From JBEIFW01 sp044370695 (GTDB taxonomy: Bacteria; Actinomycetota; Acidimicrobiia; Acidimicrobiales; Ilumatobacteraceae), in NCBI GenBank assembly GCA_044370695.1, contig JBILVB010000039.1, positions 1 to 25,176 on the forward strand: a stretch of DNA of 25,176 nucleotides. The letters run 5' to 3'. The position numbers were made by a program, and so were the translations under genes. The notes below the pieces were generated by a model. The model was given only the letters and a program-made list of their open reading frames with translations. It had not been told where the DNA came from and searched no databases. The first letter of the stretch is position 1. Every line of letters begins with the position of its first letter. Below, one piece after another: positions 7,635 through 16,048 of the stretch.

Positions 7635-7657
7635 CGGTGGTGACACGACCACCACCG
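7635..7657. promoter_or_regulatory. 8-bp inverted repeat in the divergent pilT-like / FtsH-like gap
   Basis: CGGTGGTG (7635-7642) and CACCACCG (7650-7657) form a perfect inverted repeat with a 7-nt spacer. It sits in the 65-bp gap between the divergent genes, next to the upstream candidate start of the FtsH-like gene. It could be an operator or a hairpin; the function is unknown. Confidence 0.3.
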
Positions 7658-7659
7658 GC

Positions 7660-9534
7660 GTGATCACAAGGGATCCACACGACTGCCTGACCATTCCCGA
7701 GCCGATCATGAGACGGTCCGTCGTTACCGTCGCCGCCATCGGGCTCGGGAGGTCGGCGGTGGAACTCAGTCAGCGGGTCGGCGGGCGCACGGTGATGGTC
7801 GAGGGCTCCGACGCCCGACGAAGCCGGGAGGCGGGTCGGCAGCGCCGCCTGACCAAGCTCACGACGGTCCTCGCCGTCGTGTGCGCCGGGTTGTGGGGCG
7901 CCGCGCTGCTCGGCCACCCGATCCGTCCGCTGTCGGCCCCGGCGGCGGCGTGGTCCTGGTTCGCCGAACTCGCGCCCGAGCTCAAGATCCAGCTGGCGAT
8001 CGGGGTCCTCATCGGGGTGGCCGTGCTCGCCGGGATGCTGCCGTTCCTCCTGGCGGGCAGCCGATCGGGCGCCGTCGTGTACCGAGGCGACCAGCTCGGA
8101 ACGACGATGCACGACGTCGTCGGTGCCGGCCCGACCAAGGACGAGGTCGTCCGGACCCTCAACCTGTTCCTCGCCCACCGGCAGTTCCGCGACCAGATGG
8201 GCGGCACGCCACGACGCGGTGTGCTGTTCACCGGCCCGCCCGGGACCGGCAAGACCCATCTCGCCAAGGCCATGGCGGGTTCGGCCGGACTTCCCCTCGT
8301 GTTCCTGTCCGCCACGTCGGTCCAGTCCATGTGGTACGGGGCGAGCGCCCGCAAGATCCGGGCCTACTTCCGCACGCTGCGACGCGTCGCTCGGGAAGAG
8401 GGCGGTGCGATCGGCTTCATCGAGGAGTTCGACGCGATCGGCCTCGCTCGTCGCGGCATGAACTCCGGGCTCGCCGAAGGCTCGTCCGGCGTCGTGAACG
8501 AGTTGCTCGTCCAGCTGCAGAGCTTCGACGAGCCGACGAGACGGCAGCGGCTCCACGGCTGGCTCATCGACGAGGTCAACCGGTGGCTGCCTGCGACCCG
8601 TGCACTGCCCCGGCCGCGCCTGACCCGACCGAACGTGCTCGTCGTCGCAGCGACCAACCGGGGGGACGATCTCGACCCGGCGTTGCTGCGACCGGGCCGG
8701 TTCGACCGCACGATCCGATTCGATCTCCCGGTGCGCCGGGAGCGGATCGAGATCGCTGCGTACTACCTCGACCGCAAGGCCCACGACGACAGCGTGAGCG
8801 CCACCGAGGTCGCAGACCTCACCGGTGGTTGGTCGCCGGCGCAGATCGAGAACCTGCTCGACGAGTCACTCGTCAACGCCCTTCGACGAGGGGCGACACG
8901 GATGAGCTCGCACGACGTCACCGCGGCGCATCTCGCCGTCGCCGTCGGACTCGCTCGCGACGGCGAGTACGTGCCGGGTGAGCGCTGGCGGGTGGCCGTG
9001 CACGAGTCGGGGCATGCACTCGCCGCTCTGCTGCTCGGCCGCCAGGTCGGCATCGTGTCCATCCTGAAGCGGTCCGGGTCGCTGGGGATCACCACCCACA
9101 GCAGTTACGAGGACCGCCACCTGCTGACGCGCTCGGACGCCATGGCGCAGCTCCAGGTGATGCTCGCCGGGATGGTCGCCGAGCAACTCGAGTGCGGCGA
9201 AGCCTCGACGGGTGCGGCCAGCGACCTGGCTTCGGCGACCACGCTCGCGTCGACGATGGTCGGAGCCTGCGGGCTCGGACCATCCCTGCTGTCGATCGAG
9301 GCGGCCTCCAGCACGCTGGGAGGAAACCTCGTCGCCCGGGTACTCGCCGACGAACGGGCCCGGGATGCCGCCGAGGCTCTGCTGGAGCAGGCACGGACCG
9401 AGGTGCGCACGCTGCTCACCGACCGCCGCTACCACCTGCGACGCTGCGCCGAACTGCTCGTCGAACAGGACGAGATCACGGGGGTCCAACTCGCCCAGTT
9501 GGTCACCGGCACACAGGCCGGCGAGCGGTCCTGA
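7660..9534 (+). CDS. FtsH-like membrane AAA+ zinc metalloprotease, divergent
   Basis: Up to 624 residues. Two hydrophobic segments (about 67-84 and 110-133) flank a short loop, followed by an AAA+ domain: Walker A GPPGTGKTH (192-200), Walker B IGFIEEFDAIG (251-261) with Glu255 where Asp is usual, and the second region of homology AATNRGDDLDPALLRPGRFDR-like block (from 330). About 30 extra residues lie between Walker B and that block (about 291-322). The protease domain has the zinc site HESGH (448-452) and a likely third ligand Asp522 in TGAASDLASAT. The usual FVG pore motif is replaced by MWYG (224-227). It probably unfolds and degrades membrane proteins. Start is uncertain: GTG 7660, ATG 7708 and ATG 7798 are in frame. 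It is not the canonical FtsH, given the insertion and altered motifs. Confidence 0.85.
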   Translation: MITRDPHDCLTIPEPIMRRSVVTVAAIGLGRSAVELSQRVGGRTVMVEGSDARRSREAGRQRRLTKLTTVLAVVCAGLWGAALLGHPIRPLSAPAAAWSWFAELAPELKIQLAIGVLIGVAVLAGMLPFLLAGSRSGAVVYRGDQLGTTMHDVVGAGPTKDEVVRTLNLFLAHRQFRDQMGGTPRRGVLFTGPPGTGKTHLAKAMAGSAGLPLVFLSATSVQSMWYGASARKIRAYFRTLRRVAREEGGAIGFIEEFDAIGLARRGMNSGLAEGSSGVVNELLVQLQSFDEPTRRQRLHGWLIDEVNRWLPATRALPRPRLTRPNVLVVAATNRGDDLDPALLRPGRFDRTIRFDLPVRRERIEIAAYYLDRKAHDDSVSATEVADLTGGWSPAQIENLLDESLVNALRRGATRMSSHDVTAAHLAVAVGLARDGEYVPGERWRVAVHESGHALAALLLGRQVGIVSILKRSGSLGITTHSSYEDRHLLTRSDAMAQLQVMLAGMVAEQLECGEASTGAASDLASATTLASTMVGACGLGPSLLSIEAASSTLGGNLVARVLADERARDAAEALLEQARTEVRTLLTDRRYHLRRCAELLVEQDEITGVQLAQLVTGTQAGERS

Positions 9535-9544
9535 GCCGGGTCGT

Positions 9545-10774
9545 TCAGCTCCCCACGGCCACCGGGAATCCGACGAGGAACGCAGCGATCGCCGTCGGGT
9601 CCTCCACGGCGACACCGTTGCGCTGGGCCTGCTTGCGCAGCTCGATGCGGCGCGCCGGGATCATCCCGCCGAGGTAGCCCGAGCGCAGCCCTTCGGCGAT
9701 ACCGGCAGAGAGGCAGGACGTGCGCACCGGGCACGGCGCGCACGTGCGCCGAGCCGTGCCGTACAGGTCGCCTCGCCGGTCGCGCCGGAGGTCCTCGAAG
9801 AACGGCGCGAGCCCGACCGAGCGACACGGCGCCCGAAGCGCCCAGGTGGGGTCGTAGTCGGCGCTCTTCGTCCCGGCGACACCACCACGCAGCTGCTGGC
9901 GCAGACCCAGCGCCGGGTGCGCCAGCTTCGAGCGCGCCGAGAGGCGCTTGGACCGGACCAGCGTCGAGGCGAGGCCGAGTTCGGCGGCGATCTCGTCCAG
10001 GGTCGGCGCCCGACCGTCGAGATCCTGCAGCGAGGTCCGCACGACCTGCCGCTCGATGCTGTCGAGGTGCACCAGCCCGACGTGCAGCGCCTCCATCTGC
10101 GGGCCGCCGGCCACGTCGTCGTCGACGAGACCGAACCCGACGTCGTACTGGGGCACGAGGTCGACGACCGTGGCCCCCTCCCGTTCGGAGGAGTCGACCG
10201 GCTGGTCGAGCGACACCGACGGCGCGCACGCAGCGAGCAGCTGCCGAGCGGTGCTCGGCTGCATCCCCACCTCGGCCGCCGCCCGCTCGAGGTGCATGCC
10301 GTCGGTCGCCATCAACGCCCGCAAGCGGATCTCCTTGAGCTGCTGCGGGTACGGCACGTGCACGGGGTGGCTCTCGTCGCCGAGTGCAGCGTTGATGGCC
10401 TGACGGACCCACAGCACGGCGTACGTCGAGAAGCGAACCCCCTTGCCCGGATCGAACAGCTCGGCGGCCCGGAACAGGCCGAGGACCCCGTACATGAACA
10501 GGTCGTCCGGATCACCGCCGGCGCGCAGCCGATAGCGGCGAGCGACGGTCTGCACGAGCCGGACGTTGCGCAGCACCAACTCGTCACGAGCGGCCCGGCC
10601 GTCGGCAACCGCACGGCGATCGGCCCGCCGGTCGGTCGACTCACGGGCGTCGAGCCGGCGCTTGGCCGCTTGACCCGCTTGGACGCAGGCCCCCAGGCGA
10701 AGTTCCCCGCGATGGTCGAGCAGCTCGGGGTTGTCGATCCGCTCGAGCAGGTAGGAGACGCTCATCGTGGCCAT
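9545..10774 (-). CDS. sigma-70 family factor fused to a C-terminal WhiB-like iron-sulfur domain
   Basis: A single 409-residue frame. Residues about 6-42 resemble sigma region 1.2; 66-131 are a clear region 2 (ELVLRNVRLVQTVARRY, then DLFMYGVLGLFRAAELFDP, then GVRFSTYAVLWVRQAIN); 145-190 resemble region 3; 228-286 resemble region 4 (LDSIERQVV, then TLDEIAAELGLAS as the helix-turn-helix). From about 307 a WhiB-like domain follows: DPTWALRAPCRSVGLAPFF, with C317, C345, C348 and C354 spaced C-x27-C-x2-C-x5-C, then GYLGGM where WhiB proteins have a G-x-W-G-G turn. It should direct RNA polymerase and bind a [4Fe-4S] cluster that could sense oxygen or NO. ATG 10774 has GAGGGG 5 nt upstream, overlapping the preceding stop, so it is coupled to the membrane-protein gene. 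Target genes are unknown. Confidence 0.9.
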   Translation of the reverse strand: MATMSVSYLLERIDNPELLDHRGELRLGACVQAGQAAKRRLDARESTDRRADRRAVADGRAARDELVLRNVRLVQTVARRYRLRAGGDPDDLFMYGVLGLFRAAELFDPGKGVRFSTYAVLWVRQAINAALGDESHPVHVPYPQQLKEIRLRALMATDGMHLERAAAEVGMQPSTARQLLAACAPSVSLDQPVDSSEREGATVVDLVPQYDVGFGLVDDDVAGGPQMEALHVGLVHLDSIERQVVRTSLQDLDGRAPTLDEIAAELGLASTLVRSKRLSARSKLAHPALGLRQQLRGGVAGTKSADYDPTWALRAPCRSVGLAPFFEDLRRDRRGDLYGTARRTCAPCPVRTSCLSAGIAEGLRSGYLGGMIPARRIELRKQAQRNGVAVEDPTAIAAFLVGFPVAVGS

Positions 10775-10779
10775 GTCAG

Positions 10780-10785
10780 CCCCTC
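10780..10785 (-). promoter_or_regulatory. ribosome binding site of the sigma-WhiB gene
   Basis: GAGGGG (read on the minus strand) lies 5 nt before the ATG at 10774 and overlaps the stop codon of the upstream gene (10784-10786). It fixes the start at 10774 rather than the second ATG at 10765 and implies translational coupling. Confidence 0.7.
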
Positions 10786-12571
10786 ACCATCCCGGCGCGA
10801 GCAGGCGGCGCGGCGCAGCCCCGACGGCGGCCGCTGCGTCGACGTTCGGGGCACCGAGCTGATCGCGCAGCACCTTCGCCGGGTCCGTGCGTTCGAGGGC
10901 GCAGTACAGGCGCAACAATCCGACGTGCATCGCCGCCATGGACGTGACGAGTTCCGCCGGCTGGTACGAACGCAGCTTCGTCGACGGCGGCGTGTACACG
11001 CCTCCGGCGTGGAGTGCGGCGGCGACGATCAGCTCCGTCGCCAGCTCCCGGTCGGCGATGGCGATGCCCTGCTCCGGGAGGATCTGATCGACCCACACCT
11101 CCTTCGGATACGTCGCCCCATGGTCCTCGTGCGTCCAGGACAACAGCGTGGCCACTCCGCACGCGCTGAGCAGGAACCACTGGTCCAGATGGCCCTCGAC
11201 ACGGAGAGGCTCGAAGGCCGTCGCCCCGGTCGCTTGGTCGAGCACCCAGTTCCGGTACTGCTCGATCACCCGAGGGTCGGTTGCATCGAGCACCAATCGG
11301 GTCCCGGCCTTGACGATCTGCACGTTCGGCACCAGCGTCGCCACGCCCGCCGGCGGCGGTTCCGGCGATCGCACCGGCGGCGCCGTCGGTGCAGAAGCGG
11401 CCGGCGCAGGCATCGACGGAGCCGGCGCCGCTGGCACGACCGACGGCGAGGGCACCACCGGCGGCGGCACCACCAACGCCGCCTCGAACGGCGACGGAAC
11501 GGCCGGCGGCGGCACCACCAACGCCGCCTCGAACGGCGACGGAACGGCCGGCGGCGGCACCACCAACGCCGCGTCGAACGGCGAGGGCACCACCGGCGGC
11601 GGCACCACCAACGCCGCCTCGAACGGCGAGGGCACCACCGGCGGCGGCACGGGGGCGAAGGCCAGCTCGAAGCCGGCCGGAGCCCCGGGAGCAGGCGCGC
11701 TCGAGCCGCCGAAGGGGGTGGAGCCGAACTCGAACGGTGCCGGTGCGGCCGGCGGCGCTGCGACACCGAAGGGGGACGCCGCCGCCGTCTCGAACGGGGG
11801 CGGCGCCGTCTCGAACGGCACGGAGGCGCCGCCGACGGCCGGAACCGTGGCCGCGGCAAAGGCGGCCTCGAACCCACCGGGACCGGCGGGCGGTGCCGCC
11901 GACGTGGTTCCGAAGCCACCGCCGAACGCAGGGGTCGGGATCGGTCCACCGAGATCGAAGCCGAAGCCGCCCGGAACGCTCGACGGGCCCCAGTTCGGGG
12001 CGCCACCCGACGCCGCCACGGGTCCGGCACCGAGCCACGCTGCGCCGAGGTCCGCCGGCGCGGCGGGCGACGCAGCGCTCGACCCAGCCCACGTCGGCGA
12101 CGCTGCGCCACCGGCAGCCGGGGCTGGCTCGGCGTCGTTGCTCCAGAACCCCCACGCCGACGAGTTCGCGAGCGCGTCGTCATTCGCTGCGCTCCACGGC
12201 TGCGACGGCATCGGGGCTCCGTCGGACGCCGCGTCGAAGCCCAGCTCACCGATCGTCGAACTCGGGGCGGCGCCCGCTCGAGCCCGCTCCATGAGGGCGA
12301 GGCCACCGAGGACGAGCAACGGGCCCGGTAGCAGTCGCACCAGCAGCCCGGTGAGGTCCTCGGGTCCGCCCCCCTGCAGGAGTTCGAGCACCGTCGGGAC
12401 GACGGCGATGACGCCGACCCCGATGAGCGCCAAACCGATGAGCCGCAACGGGCTCGCGCTGGGGGCGGCCGTCCTGCCCTTTCTCGTTCCGGCGGCCGGA
12501 CGAGCGCGTCCGGCCTTCGACGTGTTGCCCTTCTTGTTCGTCATCGTCCTGGGCTTCCTTGCGTCCGGCAT
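10784..12571 (-). CDS. membrane protein with Pro/Ala-rich repeat linker and unknown C-terminal domain
   Basis: A 595-residue protein I do not recognise. It has a basic N-terminus (about 1-42, Lys/Arg-rich), two hydrophobic segments (about 43-66 and 74-94), a long Pro/Ala/Gly-rich linker with Phe-rich repeats such as VVPSPFEAALVVPPP repeated every 15 residues, and a folded-looking C-terminal domain of about 165 residues (RVIEQYRNWVLDQATG, EGHLDQWFLLSACGVATLL, AAALHAGGVYTPPSTKL). The charge pattern suggests both ends are cytoplasmic. ATG 12571 is chosen because GAGGAG lies 5 nt upstream. It precedes the sigma-WhiB gene by 9 bp, so a role as a membrane partner of that factor is possible. A structural role in pilus assembly is the main alternative. 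Confidence 0.75.
   Translation of the reverse strand: MPDARKPRTMTNKKGNTSKAGRARPAAGTRKGRTAAPSASPLRLIGLALIGVGVIAVVPTVLELLQGGGPEDLTGLLVRLLPGPLLVLGGLALMERARAGAAPSSTIGELGFDAASDGAPMPSQPWSAANDDALANSSAWGFWSNDAEPAPAAGGAASPTWAGSSAASPAAPADLGAAWLGAGPVAASGGAPNWGPSSVPGGFGFDLGGPIPTPAFGGGFGTTSAAPPAGPGGFEAAFAAATVPAVGGASVPFETAPPPFETAAASPFGVAAPPAAPAPFEFGSTPFGGSSAPAPGAPAGFELAFAPVPPPVVPSPFEAALVVPPPVVPSPFDAALVVPPPAVPSPFEAALVVPPPAVPSPFEAALVVPPPVVPSPSVVPAAPAPSMPAPAASAPTAPPVRSPEPPPAGVATLVPNVQIVKAGTRLVLDATDPRVIEQYRNWVLDQATGATAFEPLRVEGHLDQWFLLSACGVATLLSWTHEDHGATYPKEVWVDQILPEQGIAIADRELATELIVAAALHAGGVYTPPSTKLRSYQPAELVTSMAAMHVGLLRLYCALERTDPAKVLRDQLGAPNVDAAAAVGAAPRRLLAPGW
11451..11650 (-). repeat. 45-bp in-frame tandem repeat, about 4.4 copies
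   Basis: Units start at 11451, 11496, 11541 and 11586, with a partial fifth unit at 11631-11650. The units are nearly identical; the changes are mostly in the block ggcaccacc versus ggaacggcc and one c/g. Each encodes 15 residues of the linker (VVPSPFEAALVVPPP type). The length is a multiple of three, so copy-number change would keep the frame. Confidence 0.95.
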
Positions 12572-12707
12572 GAACGCTCCTCGGATTGATCGGGGACCTG
12601 CACGGTCACCCACTCCCTGTCGGCAGGCGCCTGCACCTTCTAAAGGTGCTCAAGCCGATGTCGCGATGAACGCGGTGCGAATAGCCTCACGACTCGGCTT
12701 CGGTCGG
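12572..12707 (-). promoter_or_regulatory. gap between pilD and the repeat membrane protein gene, with inverted repeats
   Basis: These 136 bp hold a perfect 12-bp palindrome (12623-12634) and a 6-bp inverted repeat CACCTT/AAGGTG with a 3-nt loop (12634-12648), sharing one base. No T-run follows on the minus strand. It could be a weak terminator after pilD, an operator, or the 5' leader of the next gene. I cannot identify a convincing promoter or a known riboswitch. GAGGAG at 12577-12582 is the ribosome binding site for 12571. Confidence 0.4.
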
Positions 12708-13484
12708 TCAGGCGAACGAACTCGAGTACCAGCTGAGCACGGGGTCACCCCAGAGCACCGCGACCAGCGCGCCGACGATCATCGACGGACCGAAGGGGAT
12801 CCGCACCCGCCGCACGCGCCCGGCGGCGACTGCGGCGACGACGCCGGTGATGCTGCCGATCAGGAACGACGCGAGTGTCCCGAACGCGACGAACCCGGCG
12901 CCGAACCAGCCGAGCAGGACGCCGAGCACGGCCGACAGCCGCACGTCGCCCCAGCCCATGCCGCGCGGAACGGCGACGGCGATCGCTGCGAACGACACGA
13001 ACAGGACGACACCGCCGAGCGCTGCGCCGACGAGCCGCGCCCACTCGCCCTCGACCACGGCGGCGACCACGAGCGCGCCGACCACCCCGCCGAGTGTGGC
13101 GAAGACGATCGGGGTGGGCAACCGGAAGCAGTCGACGTCGATCACCGCCAGCGCAACCCCACCGGCGACGAAGGCGAGCACCGCCGGCAGGACGGCCACG
13201 GGGCCGACGAGCGCCGCCACGAGGGCGAACAGCGCAGCGGTGAGCGCTTCCACCAGGGGGTAACGCATCGGGATCCTCATGCCGCACCGTCGGCAGTCGC
13301 CGCCGAGCACGAGCCACGACACGACGGGAACGTTGTCGAACCAGGCGATCGCCGTCTCGCACCCGGGGCAGGCCGAGCGCGGTCGCAGTACGGATCGGCC
13401 AGCCGGTACCCGCACGATGACGACGTTCAGGAACGAGCCGATGCACAGGCCGAACAGCCCGACGATCGCAACGAACGCCAGCAA
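12708..13484 (-). CDS. pilD: type IV prepilin peptidase / N-methyltransferase
   Basis: A 258-residue membrane aspartyl protease that removes prepilin leaders and methylates the new N-terminal Phe. The N-terminal methyltransferase-type domain has GSFLNVVIVRVP and two Cys pairs, CPGC (39-42) and CRRC (64-67), likely binding zinc. The two catalytic aspartates are visible: IDVDCFRLP with D116 (the ID-x5-LP pattern) and GMGWGD with D180 (the GxGD motif), followed by R where Lys is more usual. About seven hydrophobic segments follow. The start is TTG at 13484, 5 bp after the pilT stop; the first membrane segment begins at once, so little more N-terminus is needed. It should process the three prepilins encoded just upstream. 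Confidence 0.95.
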   Translation of the reverse strand: MLAFVAIVGLFGLCIGSFLNVVIVRVPAGRSVLRPRSACPGCETAIAWFDNVPVVSWLVLGGDCRRCGMRIPMRYPLVEALTAALFALVAALVGPVAVLPAVLAFVAGGVALAVIDVDCFRLPTPIVFATLGGVVGALVVAAVVEGEWARLVGAALGGVVLFVSFAAIAVAVPRGMGWGDVRLSAVLGVLLGWFGAGFVAFGTLASFLIGSITGVVAAVAAGRVRRVRIPFGPSMIVGALVAVLWGDPVLSWYSSSFA

Positions 13485-13489
13485 CGCGC

Positions 13490-14890
<1,401 letters not shown>

Positions 14891-14896
14891 CGGACC

Positions 14897-15367
14897 TCAG
14901 CCCGGGAAGCGGGTCGACCACGTGCTCGGTTCGGCAGTGCCGGCCGTGCACGTCGACGCCGAGGTCTTGCCGTACTGGGTACCGGTCGACGCTGCGGCGT
15001 CGTCGCGGATCCACCAGCAGACGTTCTGCGTCTGGGACTTCACCGTCGCCGTCCAGACCTGGCCGGACGCAGACACCGACACCGTCGTCGGGCTCGCCGT
15101 CGAGCCCGTCGTGAACGTCAGGCCGGGCTCGGTCAGCAGGGCAGCGGTTGCGTTCGTGTAGTTACCGGTGGTGCCGTATGCCGTCTTGGCGAGCGTGAGA
15201 GAGGTACGCAGCGCGGACTGCGCCGCTTTGTCCTCTGCACCACGCCGGACACCGAGGAAGTTGGGAATGGCGATCGCGAGCAGGATGCCGATGATCAGGA
15301 TCACGACCGCCAACTCGATCAGGGTGAAGCCGCTCTCGTCATCACGCCGACGCGTCATGGACTGCAT
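14897..15367 (-). CDS. pilA: type IV prepilin, PilA-like (copy 1)
   Basis: A 156-residue type IV prepilin. The 13-residue charged leader ends in Gly and is followed by FTLIELAVVILIIGILLAIA, the standard class III signal with cleavage before Phe and Glu at mature position 5. The C-terminal half has two cysteines (in NVCWWIRD and STCTAG) that may form the pilin disulfide loop. Over the mature part I count 13 differences in 143 residues from the copy at 16049-16528; the first 48 mature residues are identical. ATG 15367 has GGAGG 5 nt upstream, directly beside a run of nine C in the coding strand. It should be cut by PilD and is 6 bp before pilT. Confidence 0.95.
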   Translation of the reverse strand: MQSMTRRRDDESGFTLIELAVVILIIGILLAIAIPNFLGVRRGAEDKAAQSALRTSLTLAKTAYGTTGNYTNATAALLTEPGLTFTTGSTASPTTVSVSASGQVWTATVKSQTQNVCWWIRDDAAASTGTQYGKTSASTCTAGTAEPSTWSTRFPG

Positions 15368-15372
15368 GGAAA

Positions 15373-15386
15373 CCTCCGGGGGGGGG
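15373..15386 (-). promoter_or_regulatory. pilA copy 1 ribosome binding site joined to a 9-base homopolymer
   Basis: GGAGG (15373-15377, minus strand) lies 5 nt from the ATG at 15367. Immediately upstream is a run of nine C in the mRNA (nine G at 15378-15386 on the plus strand). The tract is in the untranslated leader, so length change would not shift the frame but could alter leader structure or spacing. Confidence 0.7.
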
Positions 15387-15460
15387 AAACGGCTCGCTCG
15401 CCGTCTGTCGTTCTCGATCGGCGGGCGTAAGCGCCGCTTGAGCTGTATGCGATTTCGAAA

Positions 15461-15955
15461 TCAATTGAAGAACCGGCTGCTCCATCCGGAGCTCGGCGGG
15501 CTCGCGACGTCGCAGGTCGCCGACTGCGTCCGGTGGTACTCGGTGCCCTGGGCGGCGGCGTTGTCCCGAATCCACAGACACGTCCCGCTACCGGAGCGGA
15601 CCGTCGCCGTCCACGTGCGCGCATCGTCCCCGATGTTGACGGCGACGGCGACCTGCGTCGGACCGGTCGAGGTGGTCGAGGTGAACGTGAGTGCCGGGTC
15701 CGAGAGATCACCGGCCTGCGCCTTGGCATACGTCTCGTCGGCCGTGTAGCTCGTCTTGGCCAAGCTCAGCGCCAGCCGGAGCGACGCCTGGGCAGCTCGA
15801 TCGTTGGCGCTGCGCCGGGAGCCGATGAAGTTCGGCACGGCGATGGCGACGACAACACCGATGATGGTGATGACGAGGGCCAACTCGACGAGCGAGAAGC
15901 CGCGGTCCCGGCCGTCGGTCTGCGTACGACCGTCGTCTGGCGCCTTCCTCGGCAT
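15461..15955 (-). CDS. type IV prepilin, divergent pilin-like
   Basis: A 164-residue prepilin. A 19-residue leader ends in Gly, then FSLVELALVITIIGVVVAIA with Glu at mature position 5, so it should be a PilD substrate. The globular part keeps the same skeleton as its neighbours (TWTATV, TCLWIRDNAA, a second Cys, SSRF at the end) but is much more divergent. It could be a minor pilin or an alternative major pilin. ATG 15955 has only a distant AGAGAGG (about 12 nt upstream). A 12-bp palindrome (15451-15462) overlaps the stop codon. It lies between the two near-identical pilA copies. Confidence 0.92.
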   Translation of the reverse strand: MPRKAPDDGRTQTDGRDRGFSLVELALVITIIGVVVAIAVPNFIGSRRSANDRAAQASLRLALSLAKTSYTADETYAKAQAGDLSDPALTFTSTTSTGPTQVAVAVNIGDDARTWTATVRSGSGTCLWIRDNAAAQGTEYHRTQSATCDVASPPSSGWSSRFFN

Positions 15956-15990
15956 GGCGATCGAGAACCTCTCTTCGGGGGGCGAGACGC

Positions 15991-16027
15991 GGCACAGGGT
16001 GGAGCCCCGAAGGCTCCACCCTGTGCC
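15991..16027 (-). terminator. perfect 16-bp stem-loop between two prepilin genes
   Basis: Arms at 15991-16006 and 16012-16027 are perfectly complementary with a 5-nt loop. It lies 21 nt downstream of the stop of pilA copy 2 and 35 nt upstream of the next start. No T-run follows on the minus strand, so it may be a partial terminator or an mRNA-stabilising hairpin that raises expression of the upstream pilin over the downstream genes. The structure is certain from sequence; its role is inference. Confidence 0.7.
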
Positions 16028-16048
16028 CGATTCGTAGGAGTGAAGCGG

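Noticed and set aside
9545..10774. The sigma-WhiB join as an artefact of two adjacent genes
   Set aside because: There is no stop, start or ribosome binding site between the domains, and the linker (about 290-306) is in the same frame, so I treat it as one gene.
11451..11650. CRISPR-like array
   Set aside because: Units are contiguous, in frame and without unique spacers; this is a coding tandem repeat.
9212..12331. A 1039-residue plus-strand frame
   Set aside because: Arg/Gly-rich composition with no domains; it is antisense to the sigma-WhiB and repeat-protein genes, which have clear domains and ribosome binding sites.
12572..12707. A cyclic-dinucleotide riboswitch before the repeat membrane protein
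   Set aside because: I could not match the conserved cores of the c-di-GMP or ydaO-type c-di-AMP riboswitches; only short palindromes are present.
15991..16027. Insertion-sequence end or mobile-element inverted repeat
   Set aside because: The arms are separated by only 5 nt and no transposase or target duplication is present; a hairpin in mRNA is the simpler reading.
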